Below are positions 43,780 through 50,823 of a DNA stretch of 64,000 nucleotides, piece after piece (position 1 is the stretch's first letter; the number at the start of each line of letters is the position of its first letter). Position numbers and translations under genes: made by a program. Under the pieces are notes generated by a model. That model saw only the letters and a program-made list of their open reading frames with translations. It made no database searches and was not told the DNA's origin. The stretch covers positions 1 to 64,000 of IMG/VR virus record IMGVR_UViG_3300032668_000017, one strand, 5' to 3'. This stretch comes from a virus.

Positions 43780-44423
43780 TCTTCGTCGCGGCTCTCCGCC
43801 TTAACCACTTTTTCTACCACTTCTATCTCTTCGACGTCCGTCACGTCCACCACGCCCATGTACTTCTCTAGCTTTTTCTTAATTTGCTGCTCGAGTTCCT
43901 CGTCGCTCATCTCAGTCTTTTTAACTTCAACTCGGTCTGTGAACAGCGCTACTTCCGTTACTTTTCCAAGTAACTCCAACGCCTTTAGGCGTATCCGGGC
44001 ATCCGGATGTTCTGTTTCTTTTACTATTTTTGCTACGGACATACTGCGAAGTTCTTGCGCCTGCTCTACAAATTTCCACTGATAGGCCGTCACCATAGAC
44101 ACGGCTGCCTTAACTTCTTCTGGAACTTCCATCTGTAACAGTTTTTCTTGGGCGTCTGGGTGGGATGTGGTTAAAGCTAGGAAGGCGTCGTTTACCCTGT
44201 CCTCTTGCGCTCTTTCCAAGAGCTCTTCATCTTCGTCGGTAATTTCTTTTAGCCAGTCCGCCGTCTTACTCTGCGCATCTAATGTTTGGGCAGGGCTTGC
44301 GTTTTTTATAGGGACAAATAGTTTCTCGTCCAGAAGAGTTTCTGGAGCAAAATCAGCGGCTGCAGCTGAGACTAAGTGATCTAAGATCAAATCAAATTCC
44401 CTATTGGTTGCGTGGGGGTCCAC
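43776..44423 (-). CDS. terminase small subunit-like protein, GTG start
   Basis: 215 residues, helical and acidic (WLKEITDEDEELLERAQEDR, DARIRLKALELLGKVTEVAL). The position directly upstream of the large subunit and the DNA-binding-sized helical make-up support the small subunit. It starts at GTG 44423; no clear ribosome site precedes it and no better in-frame start was found. It is the first gene of the leftward operon. Confidence 0.65.
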   Translation of the reverse strand: MDPHATNREFDLILDHLVSAAAADFAPETLLDEKLFVPIKNASPAQTLDAQSKTADWLKEITDEDEELLERAQEDRVNDAFLALTTSHPDAQEKLLQMEVPEEVKAAVSMVTAYQWKFVEQAQELRSMSVAKIVKETEHPDARIRLKALELLGKVTEVALFTDRVEVKKTEMSDEELEQQIKKKLEKYMGVVDVTDVEEIEVVEKVVKAESRDEE

Positions 44424-44539
44424 GATTTTGTCTGATTGTACTAGGTTTTTGTTTTTGTGTGTTGTGTTGATTTTTGTTTATACTTGCCTGTACCAGCGCT
44501 TTTACTTCTCCTTTCGTTGTGGCGTTGGTGTGAGGTTTG

Positions 44540-44570
44540 ACCCCGGGCTTAAAACGTCCGGGGTTTTTTT
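44540..44570 (+). terminator. intrinsic terminator pointing into the early region
   Basis: Stem ACCCCGG (44540-44546) with CCGGGGT (44558-44564), extendable inward by two pairs, then seven T to 44570. Oriented for rightward transcription although the genes to its left read leftwards. It would stop antisense or read-through transcripts before the early promoters. Confidence 0.85.
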
Positions 44571-44591
44571 ATGGGCGTAGTTGTCTAAGAT

Positions 44592-44620
44592 TTGACATAG
44601 TCCTTGGAATTTTTTACAAA
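44592..44620 (+). promoter_or_regulatory. candidate rightward promoter 1
   Basis: TTGACA (44592-44597), 17-base spacer, TACAAA (44615-44620). Perfect -35 and a weak -10. It belongs to a repeated unit with the next entry. Confidence 0.5.
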
Positions 44621-44633
44621 ACTTATACCCCGT

Positions 44634-44663
44634 TTGACATGCCTCATAGAATTTTTTTACAAA
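44634..44663 (+). promoter_or_regulatory. candidate rightward promoter 2, repeat of promoter 1
   Basis: TTGACA (44634-44639), 18-base spacer ending in seven T, TACAAA (44658-44663). The layout TTTGACAT-N8-GAATTTTTT-ACAAAA is shared with promoter 1; a third TTGACA starts at 44667. These may be tandem promoters or operator sites. Confidence 0.5.
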
Positions 44664-44795
44664 ATTTTGACATTTTTTGGTTTGCGCCAGCGAAACAGTG
44701 TATGGGCGCAGTGGGGTTGGCTATGGCAAAACGGCTTGGTGGGGGTAGGGTGGGGTCAGAATAGGCTGAATTGATACTAGGGATAGTAGCCCATT

Positions 44796-44804
44796 TGGTA
44801 TAAT
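44796..44804 (+). promoter_or_regulatory. extended -10 promoter for the early genes
   Basis: TGG-TATAAT at 44796-44804, a perfect -10 with the TGn extension, 54 bases before the first early ATG. A TTGATA lies 22 bases upstream, too far for a normal -35, so the extended -10 probably carries recognition. Confidence 0.7.
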
Positions 44805-44857
44805 AGAGGTATCGAGTGAGGGATTCCCCAAGCCGATACACAACAAAGGAGTTTCAA

Positions 44858-45274
44858 ATGCAACAGTTCAATTCATACCTCAAAGCAGTCGAGCAACACA
44901 TCGAGTCAGGTTTCAATCTTGGTGATGCAATGGCTAAGTTCCTGCCTGTATTCAATACGGCTAAGCCCACGCAACAGTTGGAGATGCGTAGTGCAGTCGC
45001 AAGGCTTATCAGTATCAAGAAGAAGGTGGCTACGATTGAAATAAATAAAGGGGCTTTCGCTGGCTCACAAGGCTTTCAGGCTAAGCACAAGGGTGGCACA
45101 GACGCAACGGAGAGAGCAAGAGTCATGCTCAAATACTATATGCCACAAAGCAACAAGGTGGAGAAAACCTCCACCAAACCAAAAGCAAAGCCAAGCCCAG
45201 TTGCTAAACTACTTACACAGTTCAAATCCCTCACGCCAGCACAGCGCAAAGCGTTTTTGTCAGAAGTTCTGTGA
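44858..45274 (+). CDS. first early protein, unknown function
   Basis: 138 residues, ATG 44858 after AAAGGAG. Helical N-terminal half (QQFNSYLKAVEQHIESGFNL, MRSAVARLISIKKKVATIEI), a basic linker (TSTKPKAKPSPVAK) and a C-terminal helix SLTPAQRKAFLSEVL. Basic overall, so nucleic-acid or host-protein binding is possible. It is closest to the early promoter, as expected for a host take-over gene. Family not recognised. Confidence 0.7.
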   Translation: MQQFNSYLKAVEQHIESGFNLGDAMAKFLPVFNTAKPTQQLEMRSAVARLISIKKKVATIEINKGAFAGSQGFQAKHKGGTDATERARVMLKYYMPQSNKVEKTSTKPKAKPSPVAKLLTQFKSLTPAQRKAFLSEVL

Positions 45275-45335
45275 TCGGGCGAGGAAGCGAGGCTTCTACG
45301 CAGTTCGTTTTTATGTCAAACCAAAGGAGAATGTT

Positions 45336-45524
45336 ATGTCAGTAGCAAAAGATATTATCAAAGTAGTTAAGCAAGACCCACTCGGTGAAGCGTTCCTAGT
45401 GGAGGCGATGCGTCGCTACGCTAAAGATGTATTGCAAGACAACACCGATTGGGGCAACTCAATCATCAGCAAAGAAGCGTGGCAACACATTGCACAACAA
45501 GTTGTATTCGAGTTAAACATCTAA
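45336..45524 (+). CDS. small early protein
   Basis: 62 residues from ATG 45336 with AAAGGAGA seven bases before. Helical and mildly acidic (VAKDIIKVVKQDPLGEAFLV, RRYAKDVLQDNTDWGNSI). A longer opening into the previous gene was set aside. Unknown function. Confidence 0.65.
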   Translation: MSVAKDIIKVVKQDPLGEAFLVEAMRRYAKDVLQDNTDWGNSIISKEAWQHIAQQVVFELNI

Positions 45525-45534
45525 GGAGAATCAA

Positions 45535-45780
45535 ATGAAACACCAATCACAACGCAACCCAGTAGGCTTTGTAGTTGCCTACAAAAAAGACGGCTTCATC
45601 TTGGAATTTAAAAGAACGAAGCGAGATGAGATACAAACCTATGCCCATATGAAGCCCGCTATCAATGCCGTCAAGAAGTTAAGGGGGGAGGATCAACTCG
45701 CTGGTGAATGGGTCGCTATGACCACTATACGGCTTGCAGAGATACAAAGAAAGGAGTGGGAGATGGCACAGAGAGGCTAG
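45535..45780 (+). CDS. small early protein
   Basis: 81 residues, start after AAGGAGAATCAA. A strand-rich start (PVGFVVAYKKDGFILEFKRT) followed by a helix (MKPAINAVKKLRGEDQLAGE). Basic. It ends where the long non-coding region begins. Unknown function. Confidence 0.65.
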   Translation: MKHQSQRNPVGFVVAYKKDGFILEFKRTKRDEIQTYAHMKPAINAVKKLRGEDQLAGEWVAMTTIRLAEIQRKEWEMAQRG

Positions 45781-45895
45781 GTATGCACCAATCTAGGGCG
45801 GTGGACAATAGTCAAGTGGTTATGAAATACTGTCGCCCTAGTTGCCACCCTCTAGCCCTTTTACTATATGGGTCTGTCCACTTTGCGCACAATAG

Positions 45896-45930
45896 TATAT
45901 ATATAAATAAAGAAATAAATAATATATATA
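45896..45930. other. AT tract (possible DNA-unwinding element)
   Basis: 35 bases with a single G, made of TATATATATAAATAAA-like runs, flanked on both sides by GTGGAC-type boxes (45876 and 45945). Could melt easily, as at replication origins. Confidence 0.5.
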
Positions 45931-46004
45931 GGGTTCTCTCATAAGTGGACACTTTTCTCTTGGCTTGTCTTGGCTTTAGTATTTTTCTAAAATCGGTTGA
46001 CTAT

Positions 46005-46033
46005 TTGACCGAAATCTCTTTGAGCCATATACT
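46005..46033 (+). promoter_or_regulatory. sigma70-type promoter upstream of the small early genes
   Basis: TTGACC (46005-46010), 17-base spacer, TATACT (46028-46033). The expected start point near 46040 lies just before the inverted repeat at 46050-46095, so a protein bound there could block elongation. Confidence 0.75.
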
Positions 46034-46049
46034 ACAAGGGCTAGCGGGC

Positions 46050-46095
46050 GTCCACTATGTGCGGACATCTTTCATAACCAACGGACATAGTGGAC
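46050..46095. promoter_or_regulatory. 11-bp inverted repeat with GTCCACTATGT arms
   Basis: Left arm GTCCACTATGT (46050-46060) and perfect right arm ACATAGTGGAC (46085-46095) with a 24-base spacer. CGGACAT also repeats directly at 46062 and 46082. Placed just downstream of the promoter, it fits a repressor operator or an RNA hairpin in the leader. Confidence 0.75.
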
Positions 46096-46163
46096 TATTT
46101 TGGTGGAGGACTTCTCCACCTACTACACAAACGACTTAACAAACCGAAAGGATCACAACCAAC

Positions 46164-46697
46164 ATGACGATACGACACACGCCATACTCAAAGCTATCGC
46201 CTAACCAACTACACAATACCCTCCTAAAAAAGAAAACGCCGTTAAATCTAATGGCTGAAATAAAAGAAAGGGTGAGGCTACGCAAGGAAGTAGTAAACAA
46301 GCAACGAGTCGAGGACAAGGTGCGAGCTAAGCGGTGGAACGACATGATTAAACCCCTATCGAACCACATCAAGACAGTCAGATCAAACCTTGCATACCAC
46401 GAATACATCAACCCCGATTTGTTTTGTTTTTATTTAGACTATTTAGATGTGTTGCTTGCTACCCGCACCACCCTCACTAAAAACAAAATCAACCGCAGAG
46501 CTACACCAATAAACACAGATAGAAACAAGCGGGACTGGACAGACTGGGTAGATAAAGACGATAAGGCTAGGCTCACTAGCCACTACAACGCACTACCAAA
46601 GAGTAGCAAAGCGAACCGACGGACGATCTTCGCTCGTCCCAAACAAACTAAATCTAAGAAAGGAAATCAAAATGAAAAGCAAAGTCATAGTAGTTAA
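46164..46697 (+). CDS. basic early protein of unknown function
   Basis: 177 residues, very basic and polar (LRKEVVNKQRVEDKVRAKRW, TTLTKNKINRRATPINTDRN, ARPKQTKSKKGNQNEKQSHS), predicted helical with disordered tail. AAAGGA eleven bases upstream. First gene behind the 46005 promoter; DNA or RNA binding is inferred from charge. No family recognised. Confidence 0.7.
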   Translation: MTIRHTPYSKLSPNQLHNTLLKKKTPLNLMAEIKERVRLRKEVVNKQRVEDKVRAKRWNDMIKPLSNHIKTVRSNLAYHEYINPDLFCFYLDYLDVLLATRTTLTKNKINRRATPINTDRNKRDWTDWVDKDDKARLTSHYNALPKSSKANRRTIFARPKQTKSKKGNQNEKQSHSS

Positions 46698-46890
46698 GAC
46701 AGGCAGAGAAGTAAACGAGAACGAGTGGGTAAACAGGAAGGATATCAAGGGATACTACAGGCGGTATGAGATATTGGAGATATACGAGTGCGATGAAACC
46801 GCAAGGGTCAGGGTTCTTACTGGTGGTGATGGGTATCTCTACACCACGCAAGGCTTCCACAAACTAGGTCTTAAAAAGGTGATGCTATGA
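46672..46890 (+). CDS. small early protein
   Basis: 72 residues, starts within the tail of the previous gene after AAAGGAAATC. Beta-type pattern (KVIVVKTGREVNENEWVN, RVRVLTGGDGYLYTTQGFHK). Unknown function; perhaps a small beta-barrel. Confidence 0.65.
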   Translation: MKSKVIVVKTGREVNENEWVNRKDIKGYYRRYEILEIYECDETARVRVLTGGDGYLYTTQGFHKLGLKKVML

Positions 46891-46997
46891 GATGGAGTAA
46901 AAGCTGGATCAACGGCGGGGACTTGTTTGCTAGGGTGGCTATGACCTTAGCTTATTTATATTTGTTTGTTCATGTAGTTATTTATATAGGGAGGTAG
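46887..46997 (+). CDS. 36-residue single-TM peptide
   Basis: Starts in an ATGA overlap with the previous gene and ends just before the next. A basic/polar start (RWSKSWINGGDLFAR) is followed by one membrane helix (VAMTLAYLYLFVHVVIYIG). Overlaps on one side and a three-base gap on the other support it. Could target the host inner membrane; function unknown. Confidence 0.6.
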   Translation: MRWSKSWINGGDLFARVAMTLAYLYLFVHVVIYIGR

Positions 46998-46999
46998 AG

Positions 47000-47413
47000 A
47001 TGGGATATAGATCAGAGGTGGCATACATAATCAGATTCAAAGACAAGGAACAGAGGGATAGCTTTATTGCATTACAACTTGTCAAGCAAGACCCCGACAT
47101 CAACGAAGCTCTGAAAGAACTTAAGCAACTAGAAGATGACAAGCTATTATTTCATGTGCCTGATTGGAAGTGGTATTCCGAATACAAAGAAGTCAAGGCG
47201 CACACTAGCCTGTATCAGGAAGCGGTCGAGCTATACGAGGACTCAGCGTATTTGTTTTACAGACTGGGCGAGGAGCTAGAGGACATCGAGCAAGATGATG
47301 GCGGTGATGTAGATGACCTGTGGGATTACTTGAGTGTGCATAAATACATCAACATAGACATAGATACAAACCAAATCAAACCAATCCTAACCGAAGAAGG
47401 AGAACTAGCATGA
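47000..47413 (+). CDS. acidic early protein
   Basis: 137 residues, markedly acidic (EELEDIEQDDGGDVDDLWDY). N-terminal strand-helix (MGYRSEVAYIIRFKDKEQRD) and aromatic middle FHVPDWKWYSEYKE. GGGAGGT sits before the ATG. The negative charge would suit a DNA-mimic or inhibitor, but this is speculation. Family not recognised. Confidence 0.7.
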   Translation: MGYRSEVAYIIRFKDKEQRDSFIALQLVKQDPDINEALKELKQLEDDKLLFHVPDWKWYSEYKEVKAHTSLYQEAVELYEDSAYLFYRLGEELEDIEQDDGGDVDDLWDYLSVHKYINIDIDTNQIKPILTEEGELA

Positions 47414-47613
47414 AAAGAGTATTGAGATTTACATGGATCACTATGCCTACTACAACGGCGGGGCATATGGCTACTAGCCTAATCCCAACAAACAAATACA
47501 CAAGGGGCTTTGTGGAGAAAGCTATTAGCCCAATGGCGGGGGTGTATGGGTTTGATGCCAGCTACTTGGGCGAGAAGAAAGAGTTTCGTAATCAATCAAT
47601 CACAATCAGATAG
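47410..47613 (+). CDS. small early protein
   Basis: 67 residues, ATGA overlap with the preceding gene. Thr/Ser-rich with RGFVEKAISPMAGVYGFDAS and a basic end. Unknown. Confidence 0.6.
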   Translation: MKRVLRFTWITMPTTTAGHMATSLIPTNKYTRGFVEKAISPMAGVYGFDASYLGEKKEFRNQSITIR

Positions 47614-47623
47614 GAGAACTAGC

Positions 47624-47791
47624 ATGAAGAACTTAACGGCAGTATGTGTAGAGAAAGACGATAGTAAAGAGTATGTAATGCACGAAGTAAGTTATGAAGC
47701 AGAAGATGGCAGTATCGTGTCGGGTCTAGTATTAGCGACAGACCCACTAGATGCAATAAATAAAACACGCAACCAACTGAAAGGAAACTAA
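47624..47791 (+). CDS. small early protein
   Basis: 55 residues from ATG 47624 after AGGAGAACTAGC; an upstream in-frame opening overlaps the previous gene and lacks a ribosome site. Beta-type pattern (TAVCVEKDDSKEYVMHEVSY, SIVSGLVLATDPLDAINKTR). Unknown. Confidence 0.65.
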   Translation: MKNLTAVCVEKDDSKEYVMHEVSYEAEDGSIVSGLVLATDPLDAINKTRNQLKGN

Positions 47792-47792
47792 G

Positions 47793-48413
47793 ATGACTAC
47801 ATTCACAATGCAAGACTTAACCGAAACACCTGAGGAGAAAGAAGCGTTTGATGCGGTGGCACAAGCAATAGAAAACCGCAAGATATTTGACAACATTCAA
47901 CCCGCAACAAAGGAGCAATTCATGGAGCAAGCAGAAACCATACAAGGCGCAACTGGGGCGCAATATACCCCGATCGACCTCAAGCAATTCCACAAACCAA
48001 TCGAGGAGATTAACAAACCAAACATACATCAACTAGCACAACAACTTACGCAATCATTCAACACCCTTATCAACGCAATCCTAGAACTACAAGCACAGGA
48101 TAAACAACCAGTGTCATCTTCTTCGGGGGGCGATTTTGTTGGCGCAGTCAATACCATCTTGGAGAACGCTGAATGGTTTAACGAAAAGGTGCGTAATGAA
48201 ATCCCCGACATCATCGAGAACACAGACTTAAGCTATGAGATTGAAAGCGCAGTCGAGTCACACTTCAGTAATAGCTTTAGCTTAGATGATCATATTGATG
48301 TAGCTAGTGAGATTGAAAGTATTGTTGATGATCGGCTAGATGATATGGTGCAAGAGAAAGTAGAAGAATATCTACGAGAGAAACTAAGCACCGCCACAAT
48401 CTCATTCAATTAA
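47793..48413 (+). CDS. acidic early protein with Ser-rich linker
   Basis: 206 residues, helical and acidic. Segments: EEKEAFDAVAQAIENRKIFD, a middle helix LAQQLTQSFNTLINAILELQ, a flexible SSSSGG, and an acidic C-terminal half (VASEIESIVDDRLDDMVQEK). Perhaps an oligomeric scaffold-like or inhibitor protein. No family recognised. Confidence 0.65.
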   Translation: MTTFTMQDLTETPEEKEAFDAVAQAIENRKIFDNIQPATKEQFMEQAETIQGATGAQYTPIDLKQFHKPIEEINKPNIHQLAQQLTQSFNTLINAILELQAQDKQPVSSSSGGDFVGAVNTILENAEWFNEKVRNEIPDIIENTDLSYEIESAVESHFSNSFSLDDHIDVASEIESIVDDRLDDMVQEKVEEYLREKLSTATISFN

Positions 48414-48452
48414 CAACAGGTGGAGAAACCCTCCACCACGAAAGGAGAAAGT

Positions 48453-49145
48453 ATGGAAACCATAGTAGAACCACAGACCTACACTATCCAACAACTTATA
48501 GAACTAGAGCAAGACGAAGCGTTAGAGAGGATCAGGCATTGGTGGCAAGAGCATGGCGCAGAGCATGATTGGTGGGACTATATCTACGATGATGCCAAGA
48601 GTGAGGGCTATCAACTAGGCTTTGTTATCAACGACATAAACTTTACAGGCTTTTACTCACAAGGTGATGGCGCTTGTTGGGAAGGACAAGTTGATTTAGC
48701 TCAATGGCTCAAGACGCATACCGAGGACAGTATAGGTAGAGAAGCATGGCTTACTTTGATACGAGAAGAATACTGCGACAAGCATTTAGGTGTTAGCTTT
48801 AGCGGTAGGTATTCACACAGCAACACCATGCGCTGTAATGGTTTAGATTGGGTAGATGATATTGATGGGTTCGGTATCAGAGATGAAGATGCGTTCCTCA
48901 AAGGCGACAGTATCTTTAATGGTATGCGATACACAGACCTACACAACATCATCAGATCATCAGGCTTTCCATACACAGACCCTAACGATTTAGAAGAAGC
49001 CATGTTCGAGAGTGCTAAAGACTACGCTGATGATATATACAGACGACTTAGGAAAGAATACGAATACATCATGAGCGACGAGAACCTGATTGAGATGTGC
49101 AGTATCAACGAGTGGAAGTTTAACAAAGAAGGAGAGATGGTATGA
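48453..49145 (+). CDS. acidic early protein with FxGFxSQGDGA motif
   Basis: 230 residues from ATG 48453 after AAAGGAG. The segment INDINFTGFYSQGDGACWEG is a motif I have seen in several phage proteins of unknown role; WQEHGAEHDWWDYIYDDAK before it and FGIRDEDAFLKGD after it are strongly acidic. No catalytic site is certain. It leads a run of four overlapping small genes. Confidence 0.7.
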   Translation: METIVEPQTYTIQQLIELEQDEALERIRHWWQEHGAEHDWWDYIYDDAKSEGYQLGFVINDINFTGFYSQGDGACWEGQVDLAQWLKTHTEDSIGREAWLTLIREEYCDKHLGVSFSGRYSHSNTMRCNGLDWVDDIDGFGIRDEDAFLKGDSIFNGMRYTDLHNIIRSSGFPYTDPNDLEEAMFESAKDYADDIYRRLRKEYEYIMSDENLIEMCSINEWKFNKEGEMV

Positions 49146-49294
49146 GTGATGAATATATTAAGAAGTTAGAAAGCTACGCTAGGGATTTTTATATAAACAA
49201 GTTAGACAACTGCCCTTGCGATATCGGTCTTTTTTATTTTATTGAAGGTTTTATTGAAGGTGTAATAGCTAACAAGGAAGGAGAGATAGCATGA
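49142..49294 (+). CDS. 50-residue early protein
   Basis: Starts ATGA inside the previous stop and overlaps the next start in the same way. Content: EYIKKLESYARDFYINKLDN, then CPCDIGLFYFIEGFIEG. The CPC pair and hydrophobic end are notable. Unknown. Confidence 0.6.
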   Translation: MSDEYIKKLESYARDFYINKLDNCPCDIGLFYFIEGFIEGVIANKEGEIA

Positions 49295-49452
49295 AGATGT
49301 ATGTATCAGTCCCAATGATTAGGAATTGGGTCGGCGATGACCACTTAAATACTTCAGAGTTGCTTGAGTTATTAAGAGAGATCATCAATGGCGAGTATAC
49401 CCCTGAAGAATTTCGTAATGATGTATTAAATTTATGGGAGGACACAGTATGA
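49291..49452 (+). CDS. 53-residue early protein
   Basis: ATGA-coupled on both sides. Sequence MKMYVSVPMIRNWVGDDHLN followed by helix SELLELLREIINGEYTPEEF. Acidic and compact. Unknown. Confidence 0.6.
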   Translation: MKMYVSVPMIRNWVGDDHLNTSELLELLREIINGEYTPEEFRNDVLNLWEDTV

Positions 49453-49670
49453 AAAGAAGGGAACTAGAAATTAAAACAGGCGACAGCGAAGATGAATACA
49501 AGATAGTAGAGTGGCGCATCATAGCTGTATGGAATGATGGATTAGTAGAGGATTGGTCAGGTGATCTTGCTGACGATTCAACGCTAGCAATGGAGGTCGA
49601 GTCATACTGCGTGGACTACGAGGAATTACGCAACATAGACCCCGAAGAATATAACGACAGTAAATGGTAA
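49449..49670 (+). CDS. acidic early protein
   Basis: 73 residues from ATG 49449 (GGGAGGA upstream, ATGA overlap). Strand-rich and acidic: YKIVEWRIIAVWNDGLVEDW, EELRNIDPEEYNDSKW. Unknown. Confidence 0.65.
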   Translation: MKRRELEIKTGDSEDEYKIVEWRIIAVWNDGLVEDWSGDLADDSTLAMEVESYCVDYEELRNIDPEEYNDSKW

Positions 49671-49697
49671 ACAAACTCACAACTGAAAGGAATCAAA

Positions 49698-50672
49698 ATG
49701 AGAACATACAACGAAGCAGTAGCGCATTACGAGAAGTGCAAAGCACCAACAAGAAGCGCCAAGTGGTTAGCTATGCCTGACAAACCAAGATACCTACGCA
49801 ATGTATCAGCAGACCATATGGGTATTCACAAGACAGACGAGGGCGCTATTTACTATCGCCTTTACAACACCAATGTAGCTATCTTCTATCCACCCGAAGC
49901 CAACGGCGACCGCAAGGTAGTCACTAACTTCTACAACAGTCAGACCACTAGCATCTTTATGTATGAGAATGGCTTGCACTACTACGAGCAGACAACAACA
50001 GAAGGTAAGCAAGTCAAAGTTCCGTATGTAGCATCGTGGGACAGAGATAAGCAACAACATACACCATCGGCAGTTCTTTACTTTGATAGCAACGACAAGC
50101 TGATCGTCGAGCGCTCACATCACAAGGACATCTATACATTCAAGTCATCAGCCGAGGACAAGGAGAAGCGCAAGGAGTTTAAGAAGAAAGTAGATGTATT
50201 GATGACGCTTGCGATGTTCAGACTACCTGAGTATCGAGCCAATGTAACTATCGAGCAAGAGCTAGGTGAACCATTCGGCACGCAGTATCGCAACAAGCCA
50301 CAGTCTATTGATGACTTCGAGCACACAGTAAGCAAGCTAGGTTCAGATGCAACCGAACACCCCGAATACATTCAGCACTTCTTGGATATGGGGCAAGCGG
50401 TATTCAATATCCTAGCTAGCAAGAAAGTCTACAACCATATCCCTGAGGGTGAGCGTTGGCAAGGTAGTTTGTTTAGAACATGGAGCGCAACACCTAACGA
50501 AATAGAAGCCAAACGCAAAACGCAACAAGCAATCGCAGATCAAGTCACCGCCGAGGAGTTCAAGAAGTCGTTAACAACCCGCTTGTTACAGATAGCCGAC
50601 CTCAAGACTGGCTCGGTCAAAACCCCTTGGGGTCAGTTCATGGATACTATCCCACGCAAATACTACATTTAG
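49698..50672 (+). CDS. 324-residue early protein of unknown function
   Basis: AAAGGAATCAAA before the ATG. The first ~120 residues are beta-rich with a repeated 'value in a readout' style (IYYRLYNTNVAIFYPPEANG, TSIFMYENGLHYYEQTTTEG); the second half is charged and helical (AEDKEKRKEFKKKVDVLMTL, RKTQQAIADQVTAEEFKKSL). No family recognised. It directly precedes the AAA+/VWA operon and may belong to that unit. Confidence 0.7.
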   Translation: MRTYNEAVAHYEKCKAPTRSAKWLAMPDKPRYLRNVSADHMGIHKTDEGAIYYRLYNTNVAIFYPPEANGDRKVVTNFYNSQTTSIFMYENGLHYYEQTTTEGKQVKVPYVASWDRDKQQHTPSAVLYFDSNDKLIVERSHHKDIYTFKSSAEDKEKRKEFKKKVDVLMTLAMFRLPEYRANVTIEQELGEPFGTQYRNKPQSIDDFEHTVSKLGSDATEHPEYIQHFLDMGQAVFNILASKKVYNHIPEGERWQGSLFRTWSATPNEIEAKRKTQQAIADQVTAEEFKKSLTTRLLQIADLKTGSVKTPWGQFMDTIPRKYYI

Positions 50673-50823
50673 TATTAACAGCACTACCCCTAGTATCAGG
50701 GTTTATCCTTGTGTCTAAGGTTTTACAAAGCAGTATCATAGAAGAAAGCCACAACATATAGTGGCAAGCAGTAACCTCACGCAGTTCAACCGCAGTATAT
50801 AAACACACGAAAGGTAGTTCATT

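Larger units (their letters stand above)
44424..44857. other. divergent control region between late and early genes
   Basis: 434 bases between the leftward late operon and the rightward early genes without a convincing gene. It holds a + strand terminator, three TTGACA boxes with poly-T/ACAAAA followers, and an extended -10 promoter. A - strand TATAAA (about 44479-44484) precedes the terminase gene, but no good -35 matches it, so the late promoter may need a phage activator. Confidence 0.75.
45781..46163. promoter_or_regulatory. non-coding control or origin-like region with GTGGAC boxes
   Basis: 383 bases without a convincing gene. GTGGAC/GTCCAC occurs five times (45801, 45876, 45945, 46050, 46090), four of them as AGTGGAC/GTCCACT. 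There is a 35-base AT tract and a promoter with downstream inverted repeat. Such clustering of one box suggests a protein-binding array: replication origin or operators. Confidence 0.65.

Noticed and set aside
44479-44484. TATAAA on the - strand as the late promoter
   Set aside because: No -35 hexamer at 16-18 bases; left as weak evidence only.
45708-46139. Two + strand ORFs spanning the non-coding control region
   Set aside because: They lack ribosome sites, cross the GTGGAC boxes, AT tract and promoter, and have no protein-like pattern.
50640-50763. Hydrophobic frame following gene 49698-50672 in the +2 frame
   Set aside because: It has a membrane-like segment but no ATG/GTG with a ribosome site; only a TTG inside the previous gene. 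Frameshift extension is possible but unsupported.
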